Source: Burkholderiales bacterium RIFCSPHIGHO2_12_FULL_61_11
GTDB lineage: Bacteria > Pseudomonadota > Gammaproteobacteria > Burkholderiales > Burkholderiaceae_C
DNA: 6,056 bases
Direction of reading: 5' to 3'
Assembly: GCA_001770785.1 (NCBI GenBank)
Contig: MERZ01000191.1
Span: 1 to 6,056, forward strand
The translations under genes and the position numbers were made by a program. The first letter of the stretch is position 1. Each line of letters starts with the position of its first letter. The notes beneath the pieces were generated by a model. That model did not search any database. It saw only the letters and a list, made by a program, of their open reading frames with translations, and was not told the DNA's origin. Below, one piece after another: positions 6,051 to 6,056 of the stretch.

Positions 6051-6056
6051 GGGCGC
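6035..6056 (+). CDS. possible start of a + strand gene leaving the window
   Basis: ATG at 6035 follows AAGGAG by 7 bases and opens a frame reading MTKTSRA to the window edge with no stop. Only seven codons are visible, so no family can be named. Support comes from the ribosome site and from the absence of a believable signal peptide in the opposing - strand frame over the same bases. If real, it is divergent from the broken binding-protein gene. Confidence 0.4.

Overview
The window looks like a Betaproteobacterium of the order Burkholderiales (Comamonadaceae- or Alcaligenaceae-like). The reasons are high-GC coding on the left, three separate tripartite-tricarboxylate-transporter substrate-binding (TctC/Bug) genes in 6 kb, and a mix of thiamine-diphosphate (TPP) enzyme, ketopantoate reductase, TauD/TfdA oxygenase and zeta-class GST genes typical of carboxylate and aromatic catabolism there. 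This is inferred from gene content and style only; no marker gene is present.

Left half (1-3233, + strand). In order: the C-terminal third of a TPP-dependent decarboxylase/acetolactate-synthase-like enzyme cut by the window edge; a ketopantoate reductase (PanE/ApbA family) gene that has lost its middle and is out of frame; then two intact, gap-free, head-to-tail copies of a TctC/Bug periplasmic binding protein (324 residues each, about 80% identical by my residue count). Spacing is tight and all genes read the same way, so they could be one transcription unit.

Right half (about 3331-6050, - strand, visibly lower GC). Read right to left: a third, unrelated TctC/Bug gene, a TauD/TfdA Fe(II)/2-oxoglutarate dioxygenase, and a zeta-class GST (maleylacetoacetate/maleylpyruvate-isomerase-like). 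This is a plausible small catabolic operon of solute capture, oxygenase and isomerase, but every gene in it is broken. The binding-protein gene has an in-frame TAG, a frameshift and an apparently replaced 5' end. The dioxygenase has an exact 45-bp tandem duplication that doubles the Fe-binding His-Thr-Asp motif, plus a one-base loss. The GST has a one-base gain.

The two clusters converge at 3234-3330. At the right edge a strong Shine-Dalgarno and ATG at 6035 suggest a new + strand gene leaving the window. No RNA gene, CRISPR array, transposase or convincing terminator was seen. I do not see an undescribed molecular system. The most notable points are the tandem binding-protein paralogues with clustered divergence and the comprehensive decay of the convergent catabolic cluster.
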